Shown piece after piece: positions 41,994-51,466 of a stretch of 64,000 nt of DNA. Origin of the DNA: Ponticoccus alexandrii. Its GTDB lineage: Bacteria; Pseudomonadota; Alphaproteobacteria; Rhodobacterales; Rhodobacteraceae. The notes beneath the pieces were generated by a model. That model was not told where the DNA came from. It made no database searches and worked only from the letters and a program-made list of their open reading frames with translations. The first letter of the stretch is position 1. Every line of letters starts with the position of its first letter. The position numbers and the translations under genes were made by a program. Where the stretch lies: NCBI RefSeq assembly GCF_016806125.1, contig NZ_CP047166.1:1364001-1428000 (forward strand), given 5' to 3'.

Positions 41994-44900
41994 ATGGCCA
42001 CCCTCGTTCTCGGCGCGGCCGGCGCCGCCATTGGCGGTTCGATCGGCGGGGCGATCCTCGGCGTGAGCGCCGCCACCATCGGCGGGTTCATCGGCTCCAG
42101 CATCGGCTCGGTCGTCGACAGCTGGATCATCTCGTCGCTGGCGCCCACCCAGCGCATCGAGGGTGCGCGGCTCGACACGCTGCGCATCACCTCCGCCACG
42201 GAGGGCGCGGTCATTCCGCGGCTCTACGGCCGCATGCGCATGGGCGGCAACATCATCTGGGCGACCGATTTCCGCGAAGAGACGAAGACCACCACGCAGG
42301 GCGGCGGCAAGGGCGGCGGGGGCGGCAAGGTCAAGACGACCGAGTATCTGTACTACGCCTCCTTCGCCGTGGCGCTCTGCGAAGGCCCGATCACCGGCAT
42401 CGGTCGCATCTGGGCCGACGGCAAGCCGATGGACCTCTCCGGCGTCACCTGGCGCTGGTATCCCGGCGACGAGGCGCAGACGGCGGACCCGTTCATTGCG
42501 GCCAGGATGGGCGCGGCCAACACCCCCGCCTATCGCGGCACGGCCTATGTGGTCTTCGAGGAACTGGCGCTCTCGACCTATGGCAACCGCCTGCCGCAGC
42601 TCTCCTTCGAAGTGTTCCGACCGCTCGCCGATCCCGACACCGCCGAGGGGCTGACCCGCGCCGTCACCATGATCCCCGCCTCGGGCGAGTTCACCTACGC
42701 GACGCAGGCCATCCGCAAGACCGATGGCGGCGCGACGGTGCCGGAGAACCTGAACGCGCTCGCCGACTCCACTGATATGGTCGAAGCGCTGGACCGGCTG
42801 CAGGCCATGGCCCCGGCGGTCGAGAGCGTCAGCCTCGTCGTGGCGTGGTTCGGCGACGATTTGCGCGCGGGATCCTGCAAGGTGCGGCCGGGCGTCGAGG
42901 TGTCGGCCAAATCGACCACGCCCGCCAGCTGGTCGGTCAATGGCGTCAGCCGCGCCAATGCCTTCCTCGTCAGCCGCGACGACCAGGACCGCCCGGTCTA
43001 TGGCGGCACACCGTCCGACTTCGCCGTGGTACAGGCGATCCAGGAGATGAAGGCGCGCGGGCTGCGGGTCACCTTCTATCCCTTCATTCTGATGGACGTA
43101 CCGCCCGGCAACACGCTGCCGAACCCGTATTCCGACAACGCCGCCGCGACCGGCCAGCCCGCTTTCCCCTGGCGGGGGCGGATCACCTGTTCGCCTGCAG
43201 CGGGGTTCGCAGGGACCGTGGACAAGTCCGCGACGGCCGCAAGCCAGGTCGCGGCCATGTTCGGTGCAGCGACGCCCGCGAGCTTCAGCGTCTCGGGTCA
43301 GTCGGTTTCGTGGACCGGCCCGTCCGGCGACTGGGGCCTGCGCCGCATGGTGCTGCACTACGCCCATCTCTGCGCGGCGGCGGGCGGAGTCGACGCGTTC
43401 CTGATCGGCACCGAGATGCCGGGGCTGACGACGATCCGCTCGGGCGCCAGCACCTATCCGGCGGTGCAGGCGTATCGAGACCTCCTCGCGGATGTGCGCT
43501 CGATCCTCGGGGCCGGCACCAGGATCGGATACGCGGCGGACTGGTCGGAGTATTTCGGGCACCAGCCGGGCGATGGCAGCGGTGACGTGTTCTTCCACCT
43601 CGATCCGCTCTGGGCGGATCCGGAGATCGATTTCGTCGGGATCGACAACTACATGCCGCTCTCGGATTGGCGCGACGGGTTCGAGCATGCCGACGCGGCC
43701 GAAGGCTGGCCCGCGATCTACGACCGCGCCTATCTGCAGACGAACATCGCGGGCGGCGAAGGCTTCGACTGGTTCTATGCCAGCGCGGCGGATCGATCGG
43801 CGCAGGTGCGCACTCCGATCAGCGATGGCGCCGCGGCCAAGCCGTGGGTCTTCCGCTACAAGGATCTGCGCGCCTGGTGGTCGAACGCGCACTACAACCG
43901 CCCCGGTGGCGTGGAGAGCGGGACGGCGACGGCATGGACGCCGCAGTCGAAGCCGATCTGGTTCACCGAGCTCGGCTGCCCCGCCATCGACCGGGGCACC
44001 AATCAGCCGAACGTCTTCTTCGACCCCAAGTCCTCGGAGAGCTTCACGCCGCATTTCTCGCGGGGCTGGCGCGATGACGCGATCCAGCGGGCCTATCTCG
44101 AGGCGACCTACCTCTTCTGGGGCGAGGCCGCGAACAACCCGGTGTCCTCGGTCTACGGCGGCCGGATGGTGCATGTGCCGGAATGCGCCGCCTGGACCTG
44201 GGACGCGCGGCCCTATCCTTTCTTTCCGGCTCTGACCGACGTCTGGACGGACGGGGCGAACTGGCGGCTCGGCCACTGGCTGACTGGGCGGCTCGGCGCC
44301 GTGTCGCTGGCCGCACTGGTCCGGCACCTCTGCCTGCGGGCCGGGCTGCCCGAGTCGAGGATCGACGTCTCCGGCCTCTGGGGCGCGGTCGAGGGCTACG
44401 CTATCACCGCGCTGGAAAGCCCGCGCGCCTCGATCACCACGCTGTCGCGGCATTTCGGCTTCGACGCGGTCGAGACCGAGGGCGTGGTCCGCTTCGTGAT
44501 GCGCGGCCGGGCGTCCGTCGCCACCCTTGCGCCCGACGATCTGGTCGCCGCCCGTGAAGGCGACGTGCTGGAGCTGACGCGCGGCCAGGAGACGGAACTG
44601 CCGCAGGCGCTGAAATGGCAGGTCGCCCGCGCCGACGAGGATTACGATGCGGCCCTCGTCGAGACGCGGCGCATCACGGTGGACACCACGCGGATCGCCT
44701 CGGAGTCTTTCCCGATGGCGGTACCGCCCGAGGAAGCCGAGCGGCGCTGCCGCCGCGCGCTGATGGAGGCATGGGTGGGGCGCGAGACGGCGGCGTTCCG
44801 TCTGCCGCCCTCGCGGCTCGCCCTCGATCCGGCCGACGCGATCCGGTTGGAGCATGACGGGCGGCTGGTCGATCTGCGGCTCGTCTCCATCGCCGACGCC

Positions 44901-45959
44901 GAGGCGCGCGGCATCGAGGCGGTCCGCCAGGACCGCGCGACTTACGATCTGCCGCCCGGCGATCCCCGCGCCGCGTCATTGACGCGGGCCCTGGTGTTCG
45001 GCGCGCCGGATGCGGTGCTGATGGACCTGCCGCAGCTGACCGAGGACCAACCCGCGCACCGGCCGATGGTCGCTGCGCATGCGGTTCCGTGGCCCGGCGA
45101 AATGGCGGTGTTCCGCAGCCCCTCGACCGATGGGTTCGACTTGCTGACCACGTTCGGCAGCCGCGCCCGGATCGGTGCGCTGGTCTCGGACTTCTTCGCG
45201 GGGCCGACATCGCGCTTCGACCTCGGCAATGCGCTTGTTGTCGGCTTTCTGACCGGCACGCTGGAGAGCGTCACCGACCTGACGCTCTTCGGCGGGGCGA
45301 ACGCGCTGGCCATCGAGAGCGCGCCCGGCACCTGGGAGATCGTCCAGGCGGGTGCGGCCGAGCTGCTGGCGCCCGGCCGGTATCGTCTGACACGCTTGCT
45401 GCGGGGCCAGCGCGGCACCGAGGGCGCCATGGGCAACCCGGCGCCTGCGGGAGCGCGGGTCGTCGTGCTGGACACCGCGCTGGCGTCCCTGCCGATCGCC
45501 GAGGCTGATCTCGGCATCCCGTGGAACTGGCGCATCGGCCCGGCGAGCCGCCCGGTCAGCGACGAGACCTACGTCGCGCAGTCCTTCACGCCCGAGGGCG
45601 TCGGACTGCGGCCGTTCTCCGTCGCCCATGTCGAGCAGCCGTGGCGCGCGCCACGCGCGCCCGGCGATCTGACGATCCGCTGGACGCGCCGGTCGCGCAC
45701 GCTCGCGGCCGACAATTGGGGCGGGCTTGAGGTGCCGCTGGCCGAGGAACTGGAAGCCTATGAGGTGGAGATCCTCGACGGCGCCACCGTGAAGCGGGTG
45801 CTCAGCACGACCACGTCCAGCGCGGTCTACAGCAGCGCCGACCAGACTGCGGACTGGGGTGCGCCGCTCGGCCCCGGCGACAACCTCACGATCCGCATCT
45901 TCCAGCTCTCCGCCCTCGTCGGGCGGAGCGCGCCGAAAACCGTCACGCTCACATTCTGA
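41994..45959 (+). CDS. GTA-type megatron tail hub/host-specificity protein (gp15-like)
   Basis: The product has 1,321 residues. The N terminus is a glycine/alanine-rich hydrophobic segment (GAAIGGSIGGAILGVSAATI) able to insert in or cross the membrane. A glycoside-hydrolase-like TIM barrel follows at about 420-760 (Y-A-H-L-C-A-A-A-G-G-V-D-A-F-L-I-G-T-E-M, D-N-Y-M-P-L-S-D-W-R, W-F-T-E-L-G-C-P-A-I-D-R-G). Tail-hub domains and fibronectin-like beta domains end it. In GTA this protein forms the tail tip and channel and contacts the cell surface. Confidence 0.92.
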   Translation: MATLVLGAAGAAIGGSIGGAILGVSAATIGGFIGSSIGSVVDSWIISSLAPTQRIEGARLDTLRITSATEGAVIPRLYGRMRMGGNIIWATDFREETKTTTQGGGKGGGGGKVKTTEYLYYASFAVALCEGPITGIGRIWADGKPMDLSGVTWRWYPGDEAQTADPFIAARMGAANTPAYRGTAYVVFEELALSTYGNRLPQLSFEVFRPLADPDTAEGLTRAVTMIPASGEFTYATQAIRKTDGGATVPENLNALADSTDMVEALDRLQAMAPAVESVSLVVAWFGDDLRAGSCKVRPGVEVSAKSTTPASWSVNGVSRANAFLVSRDDQDRPVYGGTPSDFAVVQAIQEMKARGLRVTFYPFILMDVPPGNTLPNPYSDNAAATGQPAFPWRGRITCSPAAGFAGTVDKSATAASQVAAMFGAATPASFSVSGQSVSWTGPSGDWGLRRMVLHYAHLCAAAGGVDAFLIGTEMPGLTTIRSGASTYPAVQAYRDLLADVRSILGAGTRIGYAADWSEYFGHQPGDGSGDVFFHLDPLWADPEIDFVGIDNYMPLSDWRDGFEHADAAEGWPAIYDRAYLQTNIAGGEGFDWFYASAADRSAQVRTPISDGAAAKPWVFRYKDLRAWWSNAHYNRPGGVESGTATAWTPQSKPIWFTELGCPAIDRGTNQPNVFFDPKSSESFTPHFSRGWRDDAIQRAYLEATYLFWGEAANNPVSSVYGGRMVHVPECAAWTWDARPYPFFPALTDVWTDGANWRLGHWLTGRLGAVSLAALVRHLCLRAGLPESRIDVSGLWGAVEGYAITALESPRASITTLSRHFGFDAVETEGVVRFVMRGRASVATLAPDDLVAAREGDVLELTRGQETELPQALKWQVARADEDYDAALVETRRITVDTTRIASESFPMAVPPEEAERRCRRALMEAWVGRETAAFRLPPSRLALDPADAIRLEHDGRLVDLRLVSIADAEARGIEAVRQDRATYDLPPGDPRAASLTRALVFGAPDAVLMDLPQLTEDQPAHRPMVAAHAVPWPGEMAVFRSPSTDGFDLLTTFGSRARIGALVSDFFAGPTSRFDLGNALVVGFLTGTLESVTDLTLFGGANALAIESAPGTWEIVQAGAAELLAPGRYRLTRLLRGQRGTEGAMGNPAPAGARVVVLDTALASLPIAEADLGIPWNWRIGPASRPVSDETYVAQSFTPEGVGLRPFSVAHVEQPWRAPRAPGDLTIRWTRRSRTLAADNWGGLEVPLAEELEAYEVEILDGATVKRVLSTTTSSAVYSSADQTADWGAPLGPGDNLTIRIFQLSALVGRSAPKTVTLTF

Positions 45960-45966
45960 GGACCCC

Positions 45967-47043
45967 ATGTCCGACGCCACGACCCATCTCCTGCTGCCCT
46001 ACATTCTGGCGGCGCAGGCTCAGAAGCACGTCACCCACAACGAGGCGCTGCGGATCCTCGACGGTCTCGTCCATCTCTCGGTGCTCGATCGGGATCTGGC
46101 AGCACCCCCGGCAGGCCCGGCGGACGGCGACCGCTACATCGTCGCCTCGGGCGCGACGGGCGACTGGTCCGGCTGGGACCTGAACGTCGTGCTCTGGACC
46201 GATGGCGCTTGGTTCCGCCTGCCGCCACGGACCGGCTGGCGGGCATGGGTCGAGGACGAGGGCCTGCTGCTGGTCTACGATGGCGCGGGCTGGATCGGGA
46301 CCACACCGGCGGCGCTGCAGAACATGGCGCTGTTTGGGCTCGGCACGACGGCGGATGCGTCGAACCCGTTCTCGGCCAAGCTGAACGCCGCGCTCTGGAC
46401 GGCGAAGACCGTCGCCGAGGGCGGCACCGGCGATCTCTTCTACACCATGAACAAGGAGGGTGCGGGCGATGACCTCGGCCTGACGCTGCAGACCGGCTTC
46501 GTCACCAAGGCGCTGGTGGGCCTCTTCGGCTCGGACCGCTTTCGCCTCGCGGTCTCCGCCGACGGCAGCACCTTCTTTGACGGGCTCAGCGTCGACAACG
46601 CCACCGGCATCGTCGATCAGCCGCGACTGCCGCGCTTCAAGGCCTGGACGAACTACGACAACTACGTCGGCGTCGGGACCTGGACGAAGATCGGCCTGAA
46701 CAACACCGACTACAACGACCAGGGCGCGTTCGACGCCACGAACAACCACTTCGTCGCCCCCGTGGACGGCACCTACCTCTTCGGCGCGACACTCCTCTAC
46801 AAGATCAACGCCAGCGCCACGGCCCGCATGCGCGGGCGGCTCGTGCTGAACGGCACGACCGAAATCCGGGGCTCCTTCGGTGAGAGCTCAGCCACCCACG
46901 TCTCGCTCGCCACCGCCATCTGGCTGCAGACCATGGTGCCGCTCACCGCGGGCGATACCGTCGAGCTGCAGGGGTATTTCCGGGTCGCGGACGGCTACTT
47001 CGCCGCCGATCACACGTCCTTCTGGGGCTGCAAGATCGGCTGA
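45967..47043 (+). CDS. Tail fibre-like protein: DUF2793 plus C1q-like C-terminal domain
   Basis: The product has 358 residues. Residues 1-100 match DUF2793 (L-L-L-P-Y-I-L-A-A-Q-A-Q-K-H-V-T-H-N-E-A), a module of GTA-like tail fibres. The last 135 residues have a C1q/TNF-like pattern: F-D-A-T-N-N-H-F-V-A-P-V-D-G-T-Y-L-F-G-A, then L-T-A-G-D-T-V-E-L-Q-G-Y-F and a terminal F-W-G-C-K-I-G. C1q domains trimerise and bind ligands, so this is a likely receptor-binding tip. The ATG at 45967 follows the megatron stop by seven bases. Confidence 0.85.
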   Translation: MSDATTHLLLPYILAAQAQKHVTHNEALRILDGLVHLSVLDRDLAAPPAGPADGDRYIVASGATGDWSGWDLNVVLWTDGAWFRLPPRTGWRAWVEDEGLLLVYDGAGWIGTTPAALQNMALFGLGTTADASNPFSAKLNAALWTAKTVAEGGTGDLFYTMNKEGAGDDLGLTLQTGFVTKALVGLFGSDRFRLAVSADGSTFFDGLSVDNATGIVDQPRLPRFKAWTNYDNYVGVGTWTKIGLNNTDYNDQGAFDATNNHFVAPVDGTYLFGATLLYKINASATARMRGRLVLNGTTEIRGSFGESSATHVSLATAIWLQTMVPLTAGDTVELQGYFRVADGYFAADHTSFWGCKIG

Positions 47044-47062
47044 GCGGCGGAAGGAGGATCCG

Positions 47063-47350
47063 ATGACACCACCCCGATCCGAGGGCTTCGTGCGCATGCC
47101 CGACGCCGAGTTCGAGGCGATCCTGACGCGGGCCGCAGAGGAGGGCGCGAAGCGAGCGCTCGCCGATGTCGGGCTCGACGGCGACGAGGCCGCGCTCGAC
47201 ATCCGCGATCTGCGATCGCTGGTGGACTGCATCCGCCTGGTGCGCCGCACCGCCATGCAGACCGCCGTCCGCATGATCACCACCGGCGTCATGCTGGCGC
47301 TGCTCGCGGGCATCGCCATCAAGCTCAAGATCTTTGGCGGCGGCCCGTAG
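47063..47350 (+). CDS. DUF6127-like membrane protein, possible holin
   Basis: This 95-residue protein has a cytosolic helical N terminus (MPDAEFEAILTRAAEEGAKRAL), a segment I-R-D-L-R-S-L-V-D-C-I-R-L-V-R-R-T, and one C-terminal membrane span (I-T-T-G-V-M-L-A-L-L-A-G-I-A-I). The shape fits DUF6127 as I recall it. It precedes an endolysin and spanins, so a holin or regulator of lysis is possible. AAGGAGG lies ahead of the ATG. Confidence 0.65.
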   Translation: MTPPRSEGFVRMPDAEFEAILTRAAEEGAKRALADVGLDGDEAALDIRDLRSLVDCIRLVRRTAMQTAVRMITTGVMLALLAGIAIKLKIFGGGP

Positions 47351-47384
47351 CCTCTCCCCATCCCCATTCATCAGCCCAACCGCA

Positions 47385-47412
47385 CCCGCCCTTGAGGCGG
47401 GTTTCTTCGTTT
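47385..47412 (+). terminator. Rho-independent terminator after the tail operon
   Basis: The stem CCCGCC (47385-47390), loop CTTGA and GGCGGG (47396-47401) are followed by TTTCTTCGTTTT. The hairpin lies between the DUF6127-like gene and the endolysin gene and could end or attenuate late transcription before lysis genes. Confidence 0.7.
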
Positions 47413-47423
47413 TGGAGGATCCC

Positions 47424-48098
47424 ATGACCACGACATTCCACAGCCATTGGCGCGACGTCCCGGTGAGCGCGTGGCGCTGGCCGAACTTCAGCCCTGCCGA
47501 GATCGCCTGCCGGGGCACCGGCAAGCTGCTGATCAACAGGCCCGCGCTCGACAAGCTGCAGGCGCTGCGCGACCGGCTGGGCAAACCGCTGATCGTCCGC
47601 TCCGCCTATCGCAGCCCAGAGCACAACCGCGCCGTGGGTGGCGCGACCCGGTCGAAGCATCTCGACGGCGCCGCCTTCGACATCGCCATGGCGAACCACG
47701 ATCCTGTGGCCTTCGAGGCGGCGGCGCGAGAGGTCGGGTTCCTCGGCTTCGGCTTCTACCCGCGCTCGGGGTTCATCCATGTCGACCTCGGACCCGCACG
47801 GCAGTGGGGCGAGCTCTTTCCGGTTCGGGCGACCGCCTTCGCCGAGGAAACGCCACCAGCGCGCGAAGCTCTTGCCGCCAGCCGCACGATGAAGGGTGGT
47901 GGCGCGGCAGGCGTGGCGACGCTGGGCGCGGCCGGGGTCGAGGTCGCGCAGAGCGTCTTGGCCGAGACCCAGTCCGCCATCCTGCCGCTCGTGCCGTATC
48001 TCGACACGTTGCGCTGGGTGTTTATCGCCGTGGCGCTCGGCGGCATCGCGGTCACGATCTACGCGCGGCTCGATGACTGGCGCCGGGGGCGGCGGTGA
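47424..48098 (+). CDS. M15A-type peptidase endolysin with C-terminal membrane segment
   Basis: The product has 224 residues. The zinc-peptidase core is visible as S-A-Y-R-S-P-E-H-N-R-A-V-G-G-A, S-K-H-L-D-G-A-A-F-D-I and G-F-I-H-V-D, giving the HxxxxxxD...HxD metal ligands. Residues 150-225 add an Ala-rich linker and one hydrophobic span (L-R-W-V-F-I-A-V-A-L-G-G-I-A-V-T-I-Y) with a basic end. It should cut peptide cross-links in peptidoglycan at lysis, anchored to the membrane. TTGGAGG precedes the ATG. Confidence 0.85.
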   Translation: MTTTFHSHWRDVPVSAWRWPNFSPAEIACRGTGKLLINRPALDKLQALRDRLGKPLIVRSAYRSPEHNRAVGGATRSKHLDGAAFDIAMANHDPVAFEAAAREVGFLGFGFYPRSGFIHVDLGPARQWGELFPVRATAFAEETPPAREALAASRTMKGGGAAGVATLGAAGVEVAQSVLAETQSAILPLVPYLDTLRWVFIAVALGGIAVTIYARLDDWRRGRR

Positions 48099-48352
48099 TC
48101 GCCGCGCTCCTCACCAGGTTGGCGGCGAGCCCGTGGATGCGGTCGGCGCTGCGCTACGGCGCCATCGTCCTCGCCGTGCTCCTGTTCCTGCTTTCGCTTC
48201 GGCGCTCCGGGGAGCGAGCGGGACGCCTCGCCGAACGCCTTGAGACCATGGAGAAAACCGATGACGCACAAAGGCGGATGCTGGAGGCGGCGGCGCGCCG
48301 CCCTCGTTCTCGCGACGATCTGGCTGAGCGGCTGCGCGATGGGCGCTTCTGA
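48095..48352 (+). CDS. Putative inner-membrane spanin (Rz-like)
   Basis: This 85-residue protein starts with GTG overlapping the endolysin stop. It has one N-terminal membrane anchor (Y-G-A-I-V-L-A-V-L-L-F-L-L-S-L) and a charged coiled-coil periplasmic part (GERAGRLAERLETMEKTDDAQRRMLEAA). A lipoprotein gene is nested in its 3' half in another frame, the classic Rz/Rz1 plan. Outer-membrane disruption at lysis is the inferred role. Confidence 0.7.
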   Translation: MIAALLTRLAASPWMRSALRYGAIVLAVLLFLLSLRRSGERAGRLAERLETMEKTDDAQRRMLEAAARRPRSRDDLAERLRDGRF

Positions 48353-48518
48353 CCTTGGCGGCCTCCGGGCGTGTCCGCCGGTCCCCGAGTATAGCCGTGA
48401 GTTCCAAGCTCGGACGGCCGAGGAACTGGCCCTGCTGCCGCATGGTTCGGTCATTGGCGAGATGCTGAGCGACTACGCCGTGATGCGGGAGCAGGCGCGC
48501 CTGTGTTCTCGTCCCTGA
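48261..48518 (+). CDS. Putative outer-membrane lipoprotein spanin (Rz1-like)
   Basis: This 85-residue protein has a basic N terminus, a hydrophobic stretch (A-A-L-V-L-A-T-I-W) and a lipobox L-S-G-C. The mature part starts at the Cys and includes C-P-P-V-P-E-Y-S-R-E-F. The gene starts inside the Rz-like gene and runs past its end. A start at 48240 (TTG) is possible but the ATG at 48261 gives a normal signal peptide. Confidence 0.7.
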   Translation: MTHKGGCWRRRRAALVLATIWLSGCAMGASDLGGLRACPPVPEYSREFQARTAEELALLPHGSVIGEMLSDYAVMREQARLCSRP

Positions 48519-48547
48519 TCAGAGCGGGTGCATGTCCAGCTTCAAAG

Positions 48548-49027
48548 TCACGCGGCAGCGTAGCTGGTGAAGACTTCGGTCGATCCATCGCCTCGGATGA
48601 GGAACACGTCGTAGGCTTCGCGCTCGCTTTCCGGCCCCATTCCGGGCGAACCATAGGGCATGCCCGGCACTGCGAGGCCAATAGCGTCAGGGTGTTCCTC
48701 CAGCAGACGGCGAATGTCGGCAACAGGCACGTGGCCCTCGATCATGTAGCCATCCACGCGACCCGTATGGCAGGAAGCCATCTCCTGCGGGATGCCGTTG
48801 TCGAACTTGTAGCGCATCAGAAGCGTTCCGGCGCTCGCCTCCGTCGTGACGACGAAGCCGTCGTTTTCGAGGATCTCGATCCAGTCCGAGCAGCAGCCGC
48901 AGTTGGGGTCTTTCATCACGTGGATCGCCGGTCCAGCGCCTTGCGCCAGAGCCCTCAAGGGCGACGCAGCCACCAGCGCAGCTGCGCCGACCAGAAGCGT
49001 GCGGCGGGAAAAAGTGTCTTGGTTCAT
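48548..49027 (-). CDS. DUF411 metal-binding protein, Tat-exported
   Basis: The product has 159 residues. A twin-arginine leader (S-R-R-T-L-L-V-G-A-A-A-L) is followed by M-K-D-P-N-C-G-C-C-S-D-W, the Cys cluster of DUF411. H-T-G-R-V-D-G-Y-M-I-E-G-H-V-P and A-V-P-G-M-P-Y-G-S-P-G-M are also family marks. DUF411 proteins accompany copper resistance genes and probably bind copper in the periplasm. It is the last gene of the leftward copper operon. An upstream in-frame start at 49051 was not used because the AAGGAAG site fits 49027. Confidence 0.88.
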   Translation of the reverse strand: MNQDTFSRRTLLVGAAALVAASPLRALAQGAGPAIHVMKDPNCGCCSDWIEILENDGFVVTTEASAGTLLMRYKFDNGIPQEMASCHTGRVDGYMIEGHVPVADIRRLLEEHPDAIGLAVPGMPYGSPGMGPESEREAYDVFLIRGDGSTEVFTSYAAA

Positions 49028-49066
49028 CTCATCTTCCTTTCGAGATTGCATGGGTGGACTGACAGG

Positions 49067-51400
49067 TCAGAGATCGACCCGCCTGAGCCGCAACGCATTG
49101 GTAATCACCGAGACCGACGACAGGCTCATCGCCGCCGCGGCGATCATCGGCGAGAGCAGAAGTCCGGTGACAGGGTAAAGCAGCCCGGCGGCGATGGGGA
49201 CGCCAAGCGCGTTGTAGGCGAAGGCGAAGAACAGGTTTTGCTTGATGTTCCGCAGGGTGGCGCGGGCGAGCTTGCGCGCCCGCACGATGCCCATCAGGTC
49301 ACCGCCCAGCAGGGTGATGCCGGCGCTTTCCATCGCAACATCGGCCCCGGTGCCCATGGCGATGCCGACATCGGCGGCAGCCAGCGCAGGCGCGTCGTTT
49401 ACCCCGTCGCCCGCCATGGCGATCTTGTGGCCGTCGCGGCGCAACTGGTCGATCAGGTCCTTCTTGGCCTCGGGCAGGATGCCTGCGCGCACCTCGTCGA
49501 TGCCGAGCTTGCCCGCCACCGCTTGCGCCGTGCGTTCGTTGTCGCCCGTCGCCATGATCACCCGCAGCCCCTGGGCATGAAGTTCCCGGATCGCCTGAGC
49601 GGTGCTGTCCTTGATCGGGTCGGCGACGGCCACGATGCCGACGAGCGCGCCGTCAAGCGCGACGAACATCGCCGTCTTGCCCTCGGCGCGCAGGGTGTCG
49701 GCCTTTGCCTCGGCCTGCGCGGTGTCGAGCCCCATCTCCCGCATCATCGCCGCGTTGCCGAGCGCCACCGCGCGCCCACCGACGCGGCCCTGCACGCCCT
49801 TTCCGGTGACGGCGTCGAAGTCCGTGGCCACCTGACGCGGCGCACCCTGCGCCTCGGCTCCCTCAACGATCGCCTCAGCCAGCGGGTGTTCCGAGCCGCG
49901 CTCCAGCGCCGCAGCCAGCGACAGCAGGTCGGCCTCGGGAACATCGGCCAGCGCCACGGTGTCAGTCAGCTTCGGCTTGCCCATGGTCAGCGTGCCGGTC
50001 TTGTCGACGATGAGCGTATCGACGGCTGCCATTCGCTCCAGCGCCTCGGCGTCCTTGATCAGCACGCCCGCCTGTGCGCCGCGCCCCGCCGCCGTGGTGA
50101 TGGAGATCGGTGTCGCCAGCCCCAGCGCGCAGGGGCAGGCGATGATGAGGACCGAAACGGCGGATGCTATCGCGAACACCAACGCGGGTTCAGGGCCGAA
50201 GATCATCCAGACGATGAAGGCTGTGATGGCGATGATCACGACCGTCGGAACGAATACCGCCGAGACCCGGTCAGCCAGACCTTGGATCGGCGCGCGGGAC
50301 CGCCGCGCGTTCGACACCATCGCAACGATCTGCGCAAGTACGGTGTCGGACCCGACCTTGCCCGCCTCGATCACGAGGCTGCCATTCTTGTTGATCGTGG
50401 CCCCGGTCACTGCATCGCCCGGACCCTTTTCAACCGGTATCGACTCGCCGGTCAGCATGCTTTCATCCAGCGACGACCGCCCCTCGATCACCGTCCCGTC
50501 CACTGGCACCGCATCGCCGGGGCGCACGCGCAGCCGATCGCCCTCCATGATGTTCTCCAGCGGGGCGTCATATTCCGTGCCATCGGGCAGGATGCGCCGC
50601 GCGGTCTTCGGCGCGAGGTCCAAAAGCGCGCGGATCGCGTCGCCCGTGCGTTCGCGTGCGCGCAGTTCCAGCACCTGGCCAACGAAGACCAGCGCCACGA
50701 TCACGACCGCCGCCTCGAAGTAGGTACCGACGCCGTGGCCCATCCGGTACTGTTGCGGAAACACACCCGGCAGGAAGGTGGCGACGATCGAATAGAGATA
50801 GGCTGCCCCCACGCCGAGGCTGATCAGCGTCCACATGTTTGGGCTGCGGTTCACGATGGACTCCCAGCCGCGCTTGAAGAACGGCAGCGCCGCCCAGAGC
50901 ACGATGGGCGTCGCCAGCAGGAACTCGATATAGCTAGCGGTCTGGTGCCCGATCCAGTCGCGCACTGGCAGGGCGACCAGTTCACCCATCGTCAGGATGA
51001 TGAGCGGCACCGCCGCGGCAGCAGAGATCCACATTCGGCGGGTGAAGTCGGTCAACTCCTCGCTCGGCTCGTCCGAGGGGACCATCGGCTCCAGCGCCAT
51101 GCCGCAGATCGGGCAGGACCCCGGTGCATCGCGAACGATCTCCGGATGCATCGGGCAGGTGTACTGGACGTTGGCCGGGGCGGCCTTCTGCTGCCCGGCG
51201 GCCCGGCCCGAAGCGTAGAACCACGGATCCGCCTTGAACTTCGTCTGGCATTTCTCGGAGCAGAAATGGAAGGTCTTACCTTGGAAATCTGCGTGACGTC
51301 CGTCCGGCTTGACCGCGACCGTCATCCCGCAGACCGGGTCCTTCGCCTTCTCGGTCCCCGCGGGGATGTCGGGTGCCGCGTGATGATGATCGTGCTCCAT
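49067..51400 (-). CDS. copA: Cu(I)-exporting P-type ATPase with YHS and metal-binding N-terminal domains
   Basis: The product has 777 residues. The N terminus has a His-rich start, a YHS domain (D-P-V-C-G-M-T-V...F-C-S-E-K-C) and a metal-binding domain (Y-T-C-P-M-H-P-E-I...C-P-I-C-G-M). No CxxC HMA domain is seen. The core has the C-P-C transport motif (I-I-A-C-P-C-A-L-G), phosphorylation site D-K-T-G-T, T-G-D-N and G-D-G-V-N-D-A-P-A. The C-terminal [13 protein letters not shown] and A-Y-N-A-L in the previous helix mark Cu(I) specificity. It pumps cytosolic copper outwards. It is coupled to a TVP38-type protein upstream. Confidence 0.93.
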   Translation of the reverse strand: MEHDHHHAAPDIPAGTEKAKDPVCGMTVAVKPDGRHADFQGKTFHFCSEKCQTKFKADPWFYASGRAAGQQKAAPANVQYTCPMHPEIVRDAPGSCPICGMALEPMVPSDEPSEELTDFTRRMWISAAAAVPLIILTMGELVALPVRDWIGHQTASYIEFLLATPIVLWAALPFFKRGWESIVNRSPNMWTLISLGVGAAYLYSIVATFLPGVFPQQYRMGHGVGTYFEAAVVIVALVFVGQVLELRARERTGDAIRALLDLAPKTARRILPDGTEYDAPLENIMEGDRLRVRPGDAVPVDGTVIEGRSSLDESMLTGESIPVEKGPGDAVTGATINKNGSLVIEAGKVGSDTVLAQIVAMVSNARRSRAPIQGLADRVSAVFVPTVVIIAITAFIVWMIFGPEPALVFAIASAVSVLIIACPCALGLATPISITTAAGRGAQAGVLIKDAEALERMAAVDTLIVDKTGTLTMGKPKLTDTVALADVPEADLLSLAAALERGSEHPLAEAIVEGAEAQGAPRQVATDFDAVTGKGVQGRVGGRAVALGNAAMMREMGLDTAQAEAKADTLRAEGKTAMFVALDGALVGIVAVADPIKDSTAQAIRELHAQGLRVIMATGDNERTAQAVAGKLGIDEVRAGILPEAKKDLIDQLRRDGHKIAMAGDGVNDAPALAAADVGIAMGTGADVAMESAGITLLGGDLMGIVRARKLARATLRNIKQNLFFAFAYNALGVPIAAGLLYPVTGLLLSPMIAAAAMSLSSVSVITNALRLRRVDL

Positions 51401-51466
51401 AAGGTGCCAGCCTTTCAAATGTTTCTCAGTCTAAGGCTTCCTGTCATTGGAAGCTCAAGCCATTTC

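Noticed and set aside
41499-44855. 1,118-codon minus-strand frame opposite the megatron gene
   Set aside because: It is a shadow frame in high-GC DNA. The plus strand has the GTA gp15 pattern from end to end.
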